Counted from the first letter of the stretch, positions 35,183 through 48,071 are shown. The stretch is DNA of 64,000 nt from Anagrus nilaparvatae (GCA_022575985.1 JAKSXM010000246.1:10744001-10808000); one strand, 5' to 3'. Notes: generated from the sequence alone by a model not told the origin. Translations and numbers: made by a program.

Positions 35183-36345
35183 TTATTTACAGTTATAAAT
35201 AATTTTAATCCATTTATTTTTAAAGATTTTTGTTTGCTCCCATACATATGTAGGACTAATGTCAAGGTTGATAGTTTCAGTGAATTTGATATATGATTGT
35301 TTTTTTTTCCATTTGAATAGCTGTTTAGTTTGAGCATTTGTTTTTTTATAATGAATAAGATCTTCAAGGTTGAGAGTGCATTTCCATTTTTTAAGAGCAG
35401 CTTTTCTTAATCGTTTCATTCTTTCACAATCAGAATCCCACCATCTGACTGGATTACGATGTTGCGAAATATGTACTCTTTTCTTTACAGGCGTATTATT
35501 TCTGACTATTTTGGTGATTTTGTTAACAAAATATTGATACTTCATAGAGGGGGAAAAATTATCAAATTCATTAGTATAAAAGTCTGTAATTTGACTTGTA
35601 AGTTCCTGTTTAACGGTTTGCCAATTTGTTCTTAGAGAATGGATTTTAAAGGTTTTTTGATAATAAGCAAATTTTTCTGTGTTATAGGTTATGTATAAGG
35701 GAAAGTGGTCAGAACCTAGGAGTTCTTCATGAATTTTGTAACTAATATTATGAGCAATATCTTCAGTCGAACAGATAAGGTCAATATTTGAAGTGCCATT
35801 GCTTTTAAAGTCTATGTGCGTGATAGTATCGGTATTATGTAAAAAGATGTCATTTTTAAGGATACTGTTATATAGTTTTGCTCCGTCAGCATTGGTGTCG
35901 TTACAGTTCCAGAATGTACTGTGCGCGTTGAGATCGCCGACAAGGAGACAGTTTTTTTGATTTTTGATGTTAAGTGTGACATTATCCCATTCTTCTTGTG
36001 TCAAATTATTGTTTGGAGGTCTGTAAAAGGCAATAATTTTTAAGGGATTCTTCAAGTTATTTAATAAAATGCCGCATTGTTCTGTGTGAGGGTTAATAGG
36101 AACAAGATTGTTTAACTTGGTAAATGCTAAATTTCGGCGGATAATAAAAATTATACCACCACCTTTAGAATAATCTCTGTCGAGTCTTAAATTAACAAAA
36201 CCGGGGAAGTTGTGTTCGCAAAGCTGACTTTTTTCGTTAAGCCAAGTTTCCACACATATCAAAATATCGACTGATTTTAACAATAGTTCAATGTCTTCAA
36301 TTCTACGTGAAATACTTCGAGTATTTAAATAAAATTTAAATATTT
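35183..36345 (-). pseudogene. LINE ORF2 apurinic-type endonuclease domain
   Basis: A long open stretch (about 385 codons). Visible endonuclease motifs are 'ICVETWLNE' (catalytic Glu), 'GGGIIFIIRRNL', 'IIAFYRPPNNN', 'LLVGDLNAHSTFWN' (the DLNA box), 'SNIDLICSTED' and 'LLGSDHFPLYI' (the SDH box). These are the LINE endonuclease residues, all present. The frame then enters the linker ('RWWDSDCERMKRLR') and stops, with the reverse transcriptase deleted. It could have been a recent source of a separate endonuclease transcript, but there is no sign of a start codon or promoter. Confidence 0.88.
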
Positions 36346-36490
36346 ATTATATAAAATTTCTAATTTCGTAAATTTATCGATTCAAAAATGATTCAATTTT
36401 TTTATTTATTTTAGTAATATGAATAAGTCTTTTCTTCACTGAATGATTTAAAATCGATGTACTTTGACTAGACCAAATGCTACAGTCAAG

Positions 36491-37291
36491 GCTACAATCA
36501 TGCAGTGAAGTAAGGACTTTGTATGTCGTAATCAAATTTTTACTTTTTACTTTGCTTTTTGAACATTGAATTGAAATTTGTTCTCACCTGAAAAAATTTA
36601 CATTTGATTTAGTTTTTAATAACTTCATTTCCTCTTGTAATGAAAAGTTAAACTCACAGTTTCCGCTTATCATTTAAGTAAGTAAATTATAACTTTATGA
36701 GAAAAGAAAAAAATAAATATTTATTACTTAAAAATTCAATCTACTAATATCAGGTATGTCTATGAAGGTTCATATACTTTTATTTTTATTTGAAGCTGAA
36801 AAACATTTCAAGTAGCTATACTTAATCAATTTTTTTAGTACCTGCGCTTGTATTTAATTTACATTTTATACAGCAGTATTCTAATTATCTGGAATCGTCG
36901 GGACATGGAGAGTTGCCGGATTATCAAATTTTCATAAATCTCGCATTAAACTTAATATATAACCACTATATTGTTACAACCTCTATGTAAACCATACTGC
37001 TCAATTCAATATTAAGGCTGATTAATCCAAAAATGTAGGGTAGATTCACCTATAAATTACCGACCAACACTGAATGACTAATACCGTGTATTTTTTATGG
37101 AAAAAAAGTAGTCATTTACTTGATTTCACCGGTCATTTAGTGGTGAATTTACCCTAATACGAGCCCTGATATACATAAAAAAATGTAATATGTAGGTGTG
37201 TGATCAGTAAGTCAGTATAAATTTATACATATATTTAAAAACATAAATTTTATTAACTGCAATATTAATTGAAGTCTCTTTCTTTAAGGTC
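36491..37291. other. Spacer without recognised gene
   Basis: AT-rich sequence between the LINE derivative and the receptor-like exon. No repeat relationship was noticed. Confidence 0.4.
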
Positions 37292-37576
37292 ATGGTTCAA
37301 TCATATTATTTCAATAAATATTTCAAGATAATAAAAATTTTTTTACTTCTTCTTGGCGTTTGGCCTTACGAAAATGGAAAAATATCTAAAATTATTAGAT
37401 GCATTTTTATTGCGCACAATTTCATGGTATTGATTCTTATGGTTGGTATTAATGAGTAGATATTAGTGTCTTAGTTTATTTTTTTTTGAACTTATTTGCT
37501 TACTGCTTGAAGTTGAGATGTTTTTAATATGCAAAAATACCACCTCGATGGATTTTGCTGTATTCTATCGGGAAAC
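37292..37576 (+). pseudogene. Odorant receptor 5' exon(s), probable fragment
   Basis: ATG at 37292 opens about 50 codons with 'YYFNKYFKIIKIFLLLLGVW' followed by PYENG, the strongly conserved N-terminal motif (LGxWP) of insect odorant receptors, and the start of the first membrane segment. The frame stops at TAG about 37457. A second coding-like stretch (about 37475-37573, 'EMFLICKNTTSMDFAVFYRE') in another frame ends at a perfect GTAAGT donor and resembles the first visible exon of the receptor at 5179 in spacing. The two may be separate exons or one frameshifted exon. No further receptor exons follow before 54 kb, so the gene is probably dead or dispersed by insertions. Confidence 0.6.
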
Positions 37577-37708
37577 CATGCCTGTAAGTATGCTAATTTT
37601 ACAATGTTTTACGAATGGGGATTTTGGATATTTTCGTCGGAAATTGGAAACATTGCATAAAGTTGGTCAAATTTAATACACCCTACATGATTTTTTTCTT
37701 TTTTTATC

Positions 37709-38319
37709 CTAGTTTGTGATACTTCCATTTAGAAAGATTAAAAACTCTTTAAAAAAAATTTAGCTATTTTATTTGGCTAACTTATCTTAAAAATTTAATT
37801 ATTAGTTTGTTACATTTAAAAAAAAAAAAACATTTTATGACGAAATTTAAGCGAAGTTATATTTTTTTTTAATGTTAACGCATTTAAATTTCAACGTAAA
37901 ATAAAAATGTTTTTTCAATCGTTTAGTTTTTCCTTAGCTCTTAAATTTTCAAGGGAAAAATCATTATTTTTACTCCCAGATATCTTATAAGAGCTAGGGA
38001 AAAACTAAACGATTAAAAAAAATTTTTTATTTTACGATGAAATTTAAATGCTTTAACATTAAAATAATATTAAGCTCCTAAAGTATCAATTCAATAACTT
38101 CGCTTAAATTTCATCATAAAATATATTTTTTTTTTTTATTTTTTAATTTTTCCTTAGCTATTCAAATTAAAAAAAAAATATCATTATTTTCACTTCAAGT
38201 GCTTTTATTTGCCAACAAAGTAACACACTAATAATTCAAATTTCGATATAATCTAACTTAAAAATAATTTTTTTTTTTAAGGCCTTTTGACCTTTCTATA
38301 TAGAAGTATCTTAAACTAG
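37709..38319. mobile_element. 610-bp hairpin element
   Basis: The ends CTAGTTTGTGATACTTCC and GAAGTATCTTAAACTAG are near inverted copies. Matching blocks continue to the centre ('GACGAAATTTAAGCGAAGTT' at 37840 against about 38090-38110). There is no open frame. Confidence 0.78.
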
Positions 38320-38344
38320 AATAAAGAAGGAAAAAAAATTACGT

Positions 38345-38522
38345 AGGGTATATTTGATTTGACCAACATTGTGAAATTTTTCCAAATTTTGATGAAAACA
38401 TCCGAAATTCCCATTAACATGCTTACAGGCACAGTTTCCCAGTAGGATTAAGAAAAACCCATTGGAGGTGATTTTTTTTTTTAATGTTGAAAACGTATCA
38501 TTTTTACTTAGTGAGCAAAGAA
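38345..38522 (+). repeat. Dispersed 180-bp repeat (copy of 4916-5100)
   Basis: Same order of blocks as the copy at 4916, and it ends at the same GTGAGCAAAGAAAT motif. Confidence 0.75.
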
Positions 38523-38551
38523 ATTCAAAATAATAATAATAATCCTATATA

Positions 38552-41500
38552 TATTAAAATGAAAGATTGCTAAAAATTGAAAAATTTTGATTTTATTACA
38601 GATCACATTATGAAGTATTGAATGGATGAAAATCCATAAAAGTGGTTTTAAAGTAATCTTTAAATAAATATCTCCAGGCGATTTTTTTATTTTTAAAAAA
38701 TATTTAATAGATTCCGAAATATTAATCTCAGAAGTTAGCGGTTGAAAACGTAAAAAATTTTTTTATTTTTTCACTAAAACTGATTTTTCTCAGGATCTAA
38801 GAGGTCTTTTGAGACGTGCTTTAGTGCAAATTTTTCCTTGTAAAAAATGCTATCGATTTGACGTTTTTTTTTTTTAATCCGAGGTCATGATTCAGAGTTA
38901 CAACTGTTTGAAGCCAAAAAAATCAAAATTTAATAACTCTAAAAGTTTTAACTTTCATCACTTCGTAACTCAAAATCTATATGACCAAAACGATCAAACT
39001 AAAGTGCTATGTATTTGTTAAAGCGTCACCTAAAACAAGTTTTTTTGGTTTTTAATTTAACCCTTTCATTAAAGAGAAATCTCTAGAAAACCAATTTACG
39101 TTAAATTACAAAGAAATTTATCATTTAAAAAATTTTTTTAATATCTGCGACAAAATATATATATTATTATATTATTTTATATTACAATAATTACATATTG
39201 AAAATTCTCAAACTTTTATCAAGTTGTGAACAATCAATATGACTTTTGCAATAAAAGATTTTTTTTGAAAATTTTTATTATTTTATCTTTAAGAGAGACG
39301 AATGAAATTTTATGAACTTTTCATATATAAAACAAAGTAAAATATAGATTGGAAATTTATAAAGTTTTGGACAATCCATATGACTTTTGCAATAAAATAT
39401 TTTTTTGTGGAAATTTTTATTGTCTCAAATTTAAGACAAATAAATGATATTTTAAAATATCCTATATATATTAAAATGAAAGATTGCAAAAAATTTTTAT
39501 TTTATTACAGATCACATTATGAAATATTGAATGGATAAAAATTAAATAAAAATAAAACAGCCGACCTAACAGGAATTTATACTTTTTGAAATATTTATAA
39601 TATTTGAAAACAATTAAGTGGGGTATATTTTGCTAAATTCAATACTAATATTTCAATGCTATCATTGCATAAAAATATTTTACATTACAAAATTTCTATA
39701 AAAGAAGTCAATATTCAAAAACATTTAAGTGGGATATATTTTGCTAAATTCAGTACTAACAATTCAATGCTATTATTGCATAAAAACTATTAAAATTACA
39801 ACATTTCTATTAAACAGGACAGTATTCGAAAACATTTCAGTGGGGCATATTCTGCTAAATTGAATACTAATAATTCAATTCTATTATTGCATAAAAAAAA
39901 TTGAAATTACAACATTTCTATAAAAGAGGACAATATTAAAAAACATTTAAGTGAGTATATTTTGCTAAATTCAATAGTAATAATTCAATGATATTGTTGC
40001 TTAAAAACATTGAAATTCAACTTTTCTATAAAACAGGGAAAAAAATTTAAAATGGTGTTTATTTTGCTTAATTCAATACTTATATTTCAATGCTATAATT
40101 GCATAAAAATAATTGAAATTACAACATTTCTATAAAAAAGGATAGTATTCGAGAACATTTAAGTGGGGAATATTCTGCTAAATTCAATGCTAATAATTCA
40201 ATGCTATCATTGCTTAAAAATATTTTACATTACAAAATTTCTATAATAGTGGTCAATATTTGAAAACATTTAAGTGGGGTATATTTTAATAAATCTAATA
40301 CTAATAATTCAATGCTATTATTGCATAAAAACAATTGAAATTACAAAATTTCTATAAAAGAAGTCAATATTCAAAAACATTTAAGTGGGGAATATTCTGC
40401 TAAATTCAATACTAATATTTCAATGCTATCATTGCATAAAAATATTTTACATTACAAAATTTCTATAAAAGAGGTCAATATTTGAAAACAATTAAGTGTG
40501 TATATTTTGCTAAATTCAATACTATTATTTCAATTCTATCATTGCATAAAAATATTTTAAATTACAAAATTTCTATATAAGAGGACAATATTCGAAAACA
40601 TTTAAGTTGTGTTTATTTTGCTAAATTTGCTAAATTCAATACTAAAATTTCAATGCTATTAATGCTTAAAAACATTGAAATTACAAGTTTACTATAAAAC
40701 AGGGAAAAAAATTTAAAGTGGATTTTATTATGCTAAATTCAATACTAATATTTCAATGCTATCATTGCATAAAAATATATTAAATTAAAAAATTTCTATA
40801 AAAGAGGTCAATATTTGAAAACATTTAAGTGGGGTATATTTTAATAAATCCAATACTAATAATTCAATGCTATTATTGCATAAAAACCATTAAAATTACA
40901 ACATTTCTATAAAACAGGACAGTATTCGAAAATATTTAAGTGAGGTATATTTTACTAAATTCAATACTAATAATTCAATGCTATTATTGCATAAAAACAA
41001 TTGAAATTACAAAATTTCTATAAAAAAGGACAGTATTCGAAAACATTTAAGTGGGGAATATTCTGCTAAATTCAATACTAATATTTCAATGCTATCATTG
41101 CATAAAAATAATTGAAATTACAACTTTTCTATAAAACAGGAAAGTTTTTGCGAACATTTATATGGGGAATATTCTGCTAAATTGAATACTAATATTTCAA
41201 TGCTACGATTGCATAAAAATATTTAAAATTACAAAATTTCTATAAAAGAGGACCGTATTCGAAAACATTTAAGTGGGGTATATTTTACTGAATTCAATAC
41301 TAATAATTCAATGCTATTATTGCATAAAAACAATTGAAATTACAACATTTCTATAAAACAGGTCAGTATTAAAAAACATTTAAGTGAGTATATTTTGCTA
41401 AATTCAATAGTAATAATTCAATGATATTGTTGCTTAAAAACATTGAAATTCAACTTTTCTATAAAACAGGGAAAAAAATTTAAAATGGTGTTTATTTTGC

Positions 41501-43606
41501 TTAATTCAATACTTATATTTCAATGCTATAATTGCATAAAAATAATTGAAATTACAACATTTCTATAAAAAAGGATAGTATTCGAGAACATTTAAGTGGG
41601 GAATATTCTGCTAAATTCAATGCTAATAATTCAATGCTATCATTGCTTAAAAATATTTTACATTACAAAATTTCTATAATAGTGGTCAATATTTGAAAAC
41701 ATTTAAGTGGGGTATATTTTAATAAATCTAATACTAATAATTCAATGCTATTATTGCATAAAAACAATTGAAATTACAAAATTTCTATAAAAGAAGTCAA
41801 TATTCAAAAACATTTAAGTGGGGAATATTCTGCTAAATTCAATACTAATATTTCAATGCTATCATTGCATAAAAATATTTTACATTACAAAATTTCTATA
41901 AAAGAGGTCAATATTTGAAAACAATTAAGTGTGTATATTTTGCTAAATTCAATACTATTATTTCAATTCTATCATTGCATAAAAATATTTTAAATTACAA
42001 AATTTCTATATAAGAGGACAATATTCGAAAACATTTAAGTTGTGTTTATTTTGCTAAATTTGCTAAATTCAATACTAAAATTTCAATGCTATTAATGCTT
42101 AAAAACATTGAAATTACAAGTTTACTATAAAACAGGGAAAAAAATTTAAAGTGGATTTTATTATGCTAAATTCAATACTAATATTTCAATGCTATCATTG
42201 CATAAAAATATATTAAATTAAAAAATTTCTATAAAAGAGGTCAATATTTGAAAACATTTAAGTGGGGTATATTTTAATAAATCCAATACTAATAATTCAA
42301 TGCTATTATTGCATAAAAACCATTAAAATTACAACATTTCTATAAAACAGGACAGTATTCGAAAATATTTAAGTGAGGTATATTTTACTAAATTCAATAC
42401 TAATAATTCAATGCTATTATTGCATAAAAACAATTGAAATTACAAAATTTCTATAAAAAAGGACAGTATTCGAAAACATTTAAGTGGGGAATATTCTGCT
42501 AAATTCAATACTAATATTTCAATGCTATCATTGCATAAAAATAATTGAAATTACAACTTTTCTATAAAACAGGAAAGTTTTTGCGAACATTTATATGGGG
42601 AATATTCTGCTAAATTGAATACTAATATTTCAATGCTACGATTGCATAAAAATATTTAAAATTACAAAATTTCTATAAAAGAGGACCGTATTCGAAAACA
42701 TTTAAGTGGGGTATATTTTACTGAATTCAATACTAATAATTCAATGCTATTATTGCATAAAAACAATTGAAATTACAACATTTCTATAAAACAGGTCAGT
42801 ATTCGAGAACATTTAAGTGGGGAATAATCTGCTAATTTCAATACTAATATTTCAATGCTATTATTGCATAGAAATAATTGAAATTACAACATTTCATGTC
42901 TACAACATGAAAATATTTCAAATATTTCAATCTATATTGTCGGGTGTTTTATATATTAAAAAATTCGAAAAATTTTATCGAATAAGAAATTGGATATCGG
43001 CTGTCTTAAACATGAAAAACCCAAAAATTCAAAAAATTTGACTTTATATCGTTTTTTGCTATTTCTCTTTAATGAATGCATTAAATAAAAAACAAAAAAA
43101 AGTGGTTTTAGAAAAGTGCTTAATAAATACAAAGCAATTTGATTTTTACATTTTGATACAAACCATTTTAAGTTATCAAGTGGCAAAAATGACAACTTTT
43201 TGAGTTTGTAAATTTAAGCTTTTTAGCTTCAAACAGTTATAACTCTGAATCGAGAGCTCAAATTAAAAAAAACAAACGGACATTAATAGAATTTTTTCCA
43301 AGGATTAATCTGAACTTAAGTTTGTCTCAAAAGACCTCTTAGATCTTGAGAAAAATCAGTTTTAGTGAAAAAAAATGAAATTTTTTTATGTTTTCGACCA
43401 CTAACTTTTTAGTTTGATATCTCAAAATCTTCTGAATATTTTTTAAAAATTAAAAAAACGGCTGGGGATATTTCTTTAAAAATTAATTTAAAACAACTTT
43501 CATGTATTTTCGTCCATACAGCTCTTCATAAATTAGTGCTGAATAATATTAAAAATAATCAATTTTTTCGATTATTTCATTTTAATATATATAGGATAGG
43601 ATTTTA
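38552..43606. mobile_element. 5-kb foldback element with a satellite core
   Basis: The left end TATATATTAAAATGAAA has its inverted copy at about 43590-43606, and arms of about 400 bp (38552-38960 and 43190-43606) match in order, including 'TTTTCTCAGGATCTAAGAGG' against its reverse at about 43335. A second left-type end lies at 39466. The interior is almost wholly a 110-bp tandem array. There is no transposase frame. Confidence 0.8.
39590..42890. repeat. 110-bp satellite, about 30 copies, with a duplicated 1433-bp higher-order unit
   Basis: Units contain 'AAAACATTTAAGTGGGG', 'GCTAAATTCAATACTAAT' and 'TTCAATGCTATTATTGCATA'. Starts near 39607, 39717 and 39829 give a period of 110-112. The block from about 39935 recurs 1433 bp later (13 units) and seems identical over its whole length, to about 42800. 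This is either a very recent duplication or an assembly duplication. Confidence 0.92.
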
Positions 43607-43770
43607 TGTTTAAAATATTTTTTTAAACAATTTTTTAATGAAAAACAAAAATTATTTTAATTTCGCGCAGCAATATTTTTTATTTTTAGACATCGACGGA
43701 TAGTGTGATAGTTAAATGTCCAAAATTACTGTCACATTCTGCCGAGCGTAGCGAGGCCAATTAGCTAGTA
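43607..43770. repeat. Partial copy of the MITE found at 47102-47523
   Basis: Matches the right side of that MITE ('AAAAACAAAAATTATTTTAA', 'GCAATATTTTTTATTTTT') and then has the 'ATCGACGGATAGTGTG' end, which corresponds to the outer end of that element's left arm. Confidence 0.6.
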
Positions 43771-45042
43771 ATAATAATAATAATAAGACATACTCTATTA
43801 TATGGTTCGTTTTCATTTTTTTTGAAAAAATAAAAATAAAAATAAAAAATATTCTTAAAAAAAATAAAAATAAAAAATTCCTTTTTTAAAGTCCAAACAA
43901 GGCTTTTTAGACTTTTTTCACCAAAATTTATTCAGTATTGCATAAAAATCACCATAACGAACCTTTTACATCAATTTATTACGTTTTTTGACAATTATAA
44001 GGTAAAAACAGCTTAAAACCATTAAAAACCAAAATCGTTATTTTGCTTGTAATTTCCATATAATTTGCTGATTTTAGTTATTAATTTCACAAAATAAATT
44101 AAAAACCATATAAATTTATGTATTTTTTGTAAAATAAAAATATCATAATAATAATTACAAAAATATAAACCGATTTTGAGTATTTTATATCCATTAAAAA
44201 TACCTATAAATTTTCATACGGATCTAACCCCCACACACGTTACATACGGCCTTAATATATGAATACTTCTAGGCTTTATATATTTTAGAGAACAATGACA
44301 TATATTTTTGAGTAATTCTTACTAAAAAAACGAGTTTTGGAAGTAAATTTTAAAACTATTTAATAATTTTAACAAAAAAGAGGAACGGTAACGGTTTTTT
44401 TATAGAAAAATCAGCATAATTCGTAGAGAATGGAAAAAAAAACTTTTCCGCTTGGAAAGTAAAGTATTTTTATGACTGAAACTTGCTAAGTTTTTAATAT
44501 TTTAATTACAACGCTTCTTAATAGGAGATCTAGGGGGCACGGTAAAGGCTTTTTTTTTGTCCCTTCGTGATTTCTGAACTTAAACTGATTTTGTTTTCCT
44601 ATTTAACGACCTCTTAAAGTGCTCTTGGTATGAGAATTTATTTTTTATGTTTTTAAGTTGTTATTTATGCGATTAAAAGGGTTTAAAAATGATTTTATGA
44701 AGAGAAATCAAATTTAATATAAATAAATTACGTTTTACGTACACATTTTGTAAAATCGTGTGACACACCTTCTAATCGCCTTCTCACCCTTGTAATAATT
44801 AGTGAAAGTAAGTTTAAATTTTTTGTATGTATATTTAACCTAATGATATAGCAATTAATCCCCAAATAAAAATTTTTGAAAATTAATTGATAGGTGTGAG
44901 TGACAGACACTCAATAAAGTATAGGAATCTCCTTTGTGACAGGGAACGGTAAAGGCTTTTTTGTTATATTTTTATGTTTTATAGTAGTTAAAACATTAAA
45001 TTATGTTGATTTTTATGGTGTACCATCAAAATCTTATTGAAG
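43771..45042. other. AT-rich spacer with a repeated GGAACGGTAAAGGCTTTTTT motif
   Basis: The motif recurs near 44386, 44537 and 44943 in the same direction with variation, suggesting a decayed tandem or dispersed repeat. No gene is seen. Confidence 0.45.
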
Positions 45043-45381
45043 TTAGCCAGAAGCTAACGTAACTCCCTCCTGATTCTTATCTTTCGGAGGAGACGTCACC
45101 GCGTTACCGAAGGTCTTTCTTAGATGGAATTTCGGATACGTTTTCTCCGCCGGTCTCGTTTTTTTATTCTCCTTTCCAGGTGAGCTGTGAATATCAGGTC
45201 TTTGTTTTCCATTTAATACCTCCTGCTGCAGTTCGAAAATTGTCTTCAGCCTGGCTAGATATTTTTCGAACTGAGCTATGCCATTTTTGACAGTCATGTT
45301 ACAGTTCTTCTGTACTTTGGCTGAGTCTCTCATCTGAGATTCTATATCCTCTACTAACCCAACCTTGTATGATGTTAGCAT
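45043..45381 (-). CDS. Unrecognised small ORF
   Basis: From the first ATG (45379-45381) the frame has 112 codons. Its composition is coding-like, unlike the surrounding A/T-rich DNA: a helical N-terminal half ('VEDIESQMRDSAKVQKNCNM', 'IAQFEKYLARLKTIFELQQE') that could form a coiled coil, then a Pro/Lys/Ser-rich basic tail ('SSPGKENKKTRPAEKTYPKF'). I do not recognise it. It could be an exon of a host gene or a small ORF1-type protein of a retroelement; no neighbours support either. Confidence 0.35.
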   Translation of the reverse strand: MLTSYKVGLVEDIESQMRDSAKVQKNCNMTVKNGIAQFEKYLARLKTIFELQQEVLNGKQRPDIHSSPGKENKKTRPAEKTYPKFHLRKTFGNAVTSPPKDKNQEGVTLASG

Positions 45382-45390
45382 ATAAACCAC

Positions 45391-46780
45391 ACTATATATA
45401 CTATTATAGTTTAGTAAATATACATTACTAACACGTCATGTAAATATCCTCAGAGGGAGTGTTTAGAAATCAAGGATCAAATTAAAAATGGAGAAAAAAT
45501 CATAATATTGCACAAGGAGTCTGCAGCCAGTAACAGAAATTATCATGTTACGCTAATCGTAATGGATATGAAAGGGAAAACATAAAAAAATGATATCCGA
45601 ATTACAGTTTTATATACTTTTTTGTAGACTTATTTACAAAAATTTTTGCTGTAAAATTAGATCTTGCCTAATTTAAATTTTCAAACACAAAATTTTGCTT
45701 ATAAATCTGCAAAATATTACGTAAAGTCTACCATTGTATTTATAAACCATTTTATAATTCTTTCCTCATTTTATAATTTTAATTATCACCGGTAATTAAG
45801 AGAAAAATGCAATTTTCTGAGGCAAAACGATTAAAATTGGAAACAGGGCCCGACTTTCCCTTAAAGCTTAAAAGATAAAAGTTTTTTTTTGCATATTTTT
45901 TATTATGCAGGTAGAGCTGAACCCTCCATTGCGGAAAGTTAATCTTCGAATTTGCTAATTTGATATACAAAAAAAGAATCATAATTATTAAGCCGGAATT
46001 TACAAGAAAAAAAGAATTGGAATTTTTTGAAAAAAGGTTTGAAAATTAACCGCGTTTTTCATCTTGTATCCCAAAAAAGTACTTTAAATAAAAAATTTCT
46101 TCTTTAATATTGTGTTGAATCCCGTTAAACATATATAACTTGATTAAAAGAATTTAAAAAATTTGTTTTAAATGAGTCGAACCGATCCGGAGATAAACTG
46201 TCCGCAATAGAAAGTGTGGTTTTTTTCCTTTAGCAGCATCTGCGAAATAGACAACATGTTTAAAAAAAAATATATTTCTGTATTCTTTAAACCTTAATTA
46301 TATTGTAAAAAAATTTTCAAAAAGGCTAATAATAAAGTAGCTAAAAAATAATTAATTTTGAAAGTAATTAAAATACATTTTTCTTAATTTGCCATGATAC
46401 CTTAAAATCATCCATTTTGAACTACTAAAAATTTTATTTGCTAAAAAACTAATATAAAAAGAAAAAACAAGAACAATTTAATCCGGAATATAATTTTTTA
46501 AAGAGTAAAAGTTTTGATGAGACGATAATGTTTATTGATGATAACATTGAAGCTCTCTTAAAGACAAAAAAGACAATGAAGAACCATTCATTTAAATACC
46601 TTTGAAATCCAAGATATCACTGAAGAGCAAGTCCTTACTCCTGAACCAATTTAACTTCTGATGGTGTAAGATTCTTTTCAGATGAACTTAAATGAAATAC
46701 AAAAGCTTTATCTTTTTAAATTTAACCTGCTATAATCAAAAAAAAAATTAAAATCGTTTAAATCGTAAGTCCAAATTATT
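45391..46780. other. Spacer without recognised gene
   Basis: AT-rich. A fragment at about 46510-46700 has coding-like bits ('ETIMFIDDNIEALLKTKK') with stops, possibly a gene remnant that I cannot name. Confidence 0.35.
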
Positions 46781-46868
46781 ATTTTTTAATAGAAATTATT
46801 ATTATAAATAGTAATAAAAAATGATCAAAAGGAACAATTTAGTTTAGAAAGTTTTTTATTTCATCAAC

Positions 46869-46897
46869 GTTTCAGGGGTTTGTACCCCCTTTTTCAG
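46869..46897 (-). ncRNA. Hammerhead-like motif, inverted arm copy, core altered
   Basis: The mirror copy of the motif at 49708-49736, but the CTGAAGA box reads CTGAAAA here, which changes a conserved core guanine. It is probably inactive. Confidence 0.4.
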
Positions 46898-47101
46898 GTT
46901 CTACAAAAATTTTAACAATATTACAAAAACACATACATAATTTTTATATATAAAATTTTTAACTTACATAAAAATAATAATTTATTTAAATAAAAATATT
47001 TTATTTAAATAAAAATATTTTAAAAAGATGTGGAATTTTGAGCGTAACCAAACTGTAAAAACGTTTTATTTATGTTTTATAAAAATTTAAATTATTTTTA
47101 A

Positions 47102-47523
47102 CAGTGAAGCCACACTATCCATCGATATCGATATCGATATCAAAAAATAAAAATATTGTGGCGCCAAATTCAAATTATTTTTGTTTTTTGTTAAAAAATG
47201 GCTAAAAATAATATTTTAATCATGAAATAAATAAATAAAACGTAAAATCAGGGCAAAACAATTAATTTGACTAAATTTTAATAAGAAAATGTTGGATAAT
47301 TAACGCATATTTTGATACCATAACAAGTTATTTATTTTAGAGGTTATGATATCAAAATATTCGTTAATATACCAACTTTTTTATTGAAATTGAGTCAAAT
47401 TAATTGTTTTGCCCCGATTTTACGTTTTATTTATTTATTTCATGATTAAAATATTATTTTTAGCCATTTTTTAATAAAAAACAAAAATTATTTGAATTAT
47501 GCGCCACAATATTTTTATTTTTC
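47102..47523. mobile_element. 420-bp hairpin MITE nested in the Penelope left arm
   Basis: Almost the whole element is a palindrome about 47335, with arms sharing 'AATATTGTGGCGCC' / 'GGCGCCACAATATT'-like ends (GCGCCACAATATT at 47500). The left end has a GATATC repeat. TTATTTTTAA flanks both sides (47092-47101 and 47524-47533). The un-interrupted right Penelope arm lacks it. Confidence 0.78.
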
Positions 47524-48071
47524 TTATTTTTAATATATTTTATTCATATTTAGGCGTAAACCCATGTCAAATTATTAGTTTGTTTTGAAAAATTAGTTTT
47601 TTACTAATAAGTTATAAATAAATTTTAGAAAATTTGATAAAGATTTTTGTTGTTTTCTTGATACACTGAACCTGATGTACAAGTTGATTGTAGGGTGGGG
47701 ATAGAGAGAAAAAGTATTATGAAATGTAAAGATAAGAGTATGTAAGGATGAAACTCGGAAATATAGAGATAGAAAACTTTAAGATTTATATGCTAGAATT
47801 TATAATGGTATTTTTGGAAATTAAAAATTGAAAAATTGAGGAAAATTAAAAAAATTAAAAAAACTTATGAATTCTTTTTTATGTAAACAATACTATTTTT
47901 ATAAAAATATTTTAAATTTTTTGTATCGTACATGCGGTTCAGTGCACAATCTATAAATTGTGTATGGAGCATTTCACTAAACGTTCGTCTATGATAATTT
48001 CTTTAATTGCCTAATATAGCTGTTTTGTATCCAATTTCTTTAGAAATCTACCAACTTACAATTTAACCATC

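Larger units (their letters stand above)
33447..36490 (-). mobile_element. Internally deleted LINE derivative (copy 1), with a second LINE nested in it
   Basis: Reading on -: a short coding-like leader (36490-36350), the ORF2 endonuclease (36340-35183), then directly the ORF2 C-terminal Cys/His knuckle (about 35170-34860, with 'CTKLDFTYCDEYKSINHIF'). The whole reverse transcriptase is missing. A related copy at 52164-53304 has the same outer sequence but lacks both the endonuclease block and the LINE at 33764-34609. The two copies therefore define these borders. The 3' part (33590-33740) weakly resembles a Penelope tail ('NTYPIDFIKKYNK'). Confidence 0.72.

Noticed and set aside
42817..43195. 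Open frames at the right end of the satellite core
   Set aside because: They are built from satellite units and foldback arm sequence; there is no similarity to any protein.
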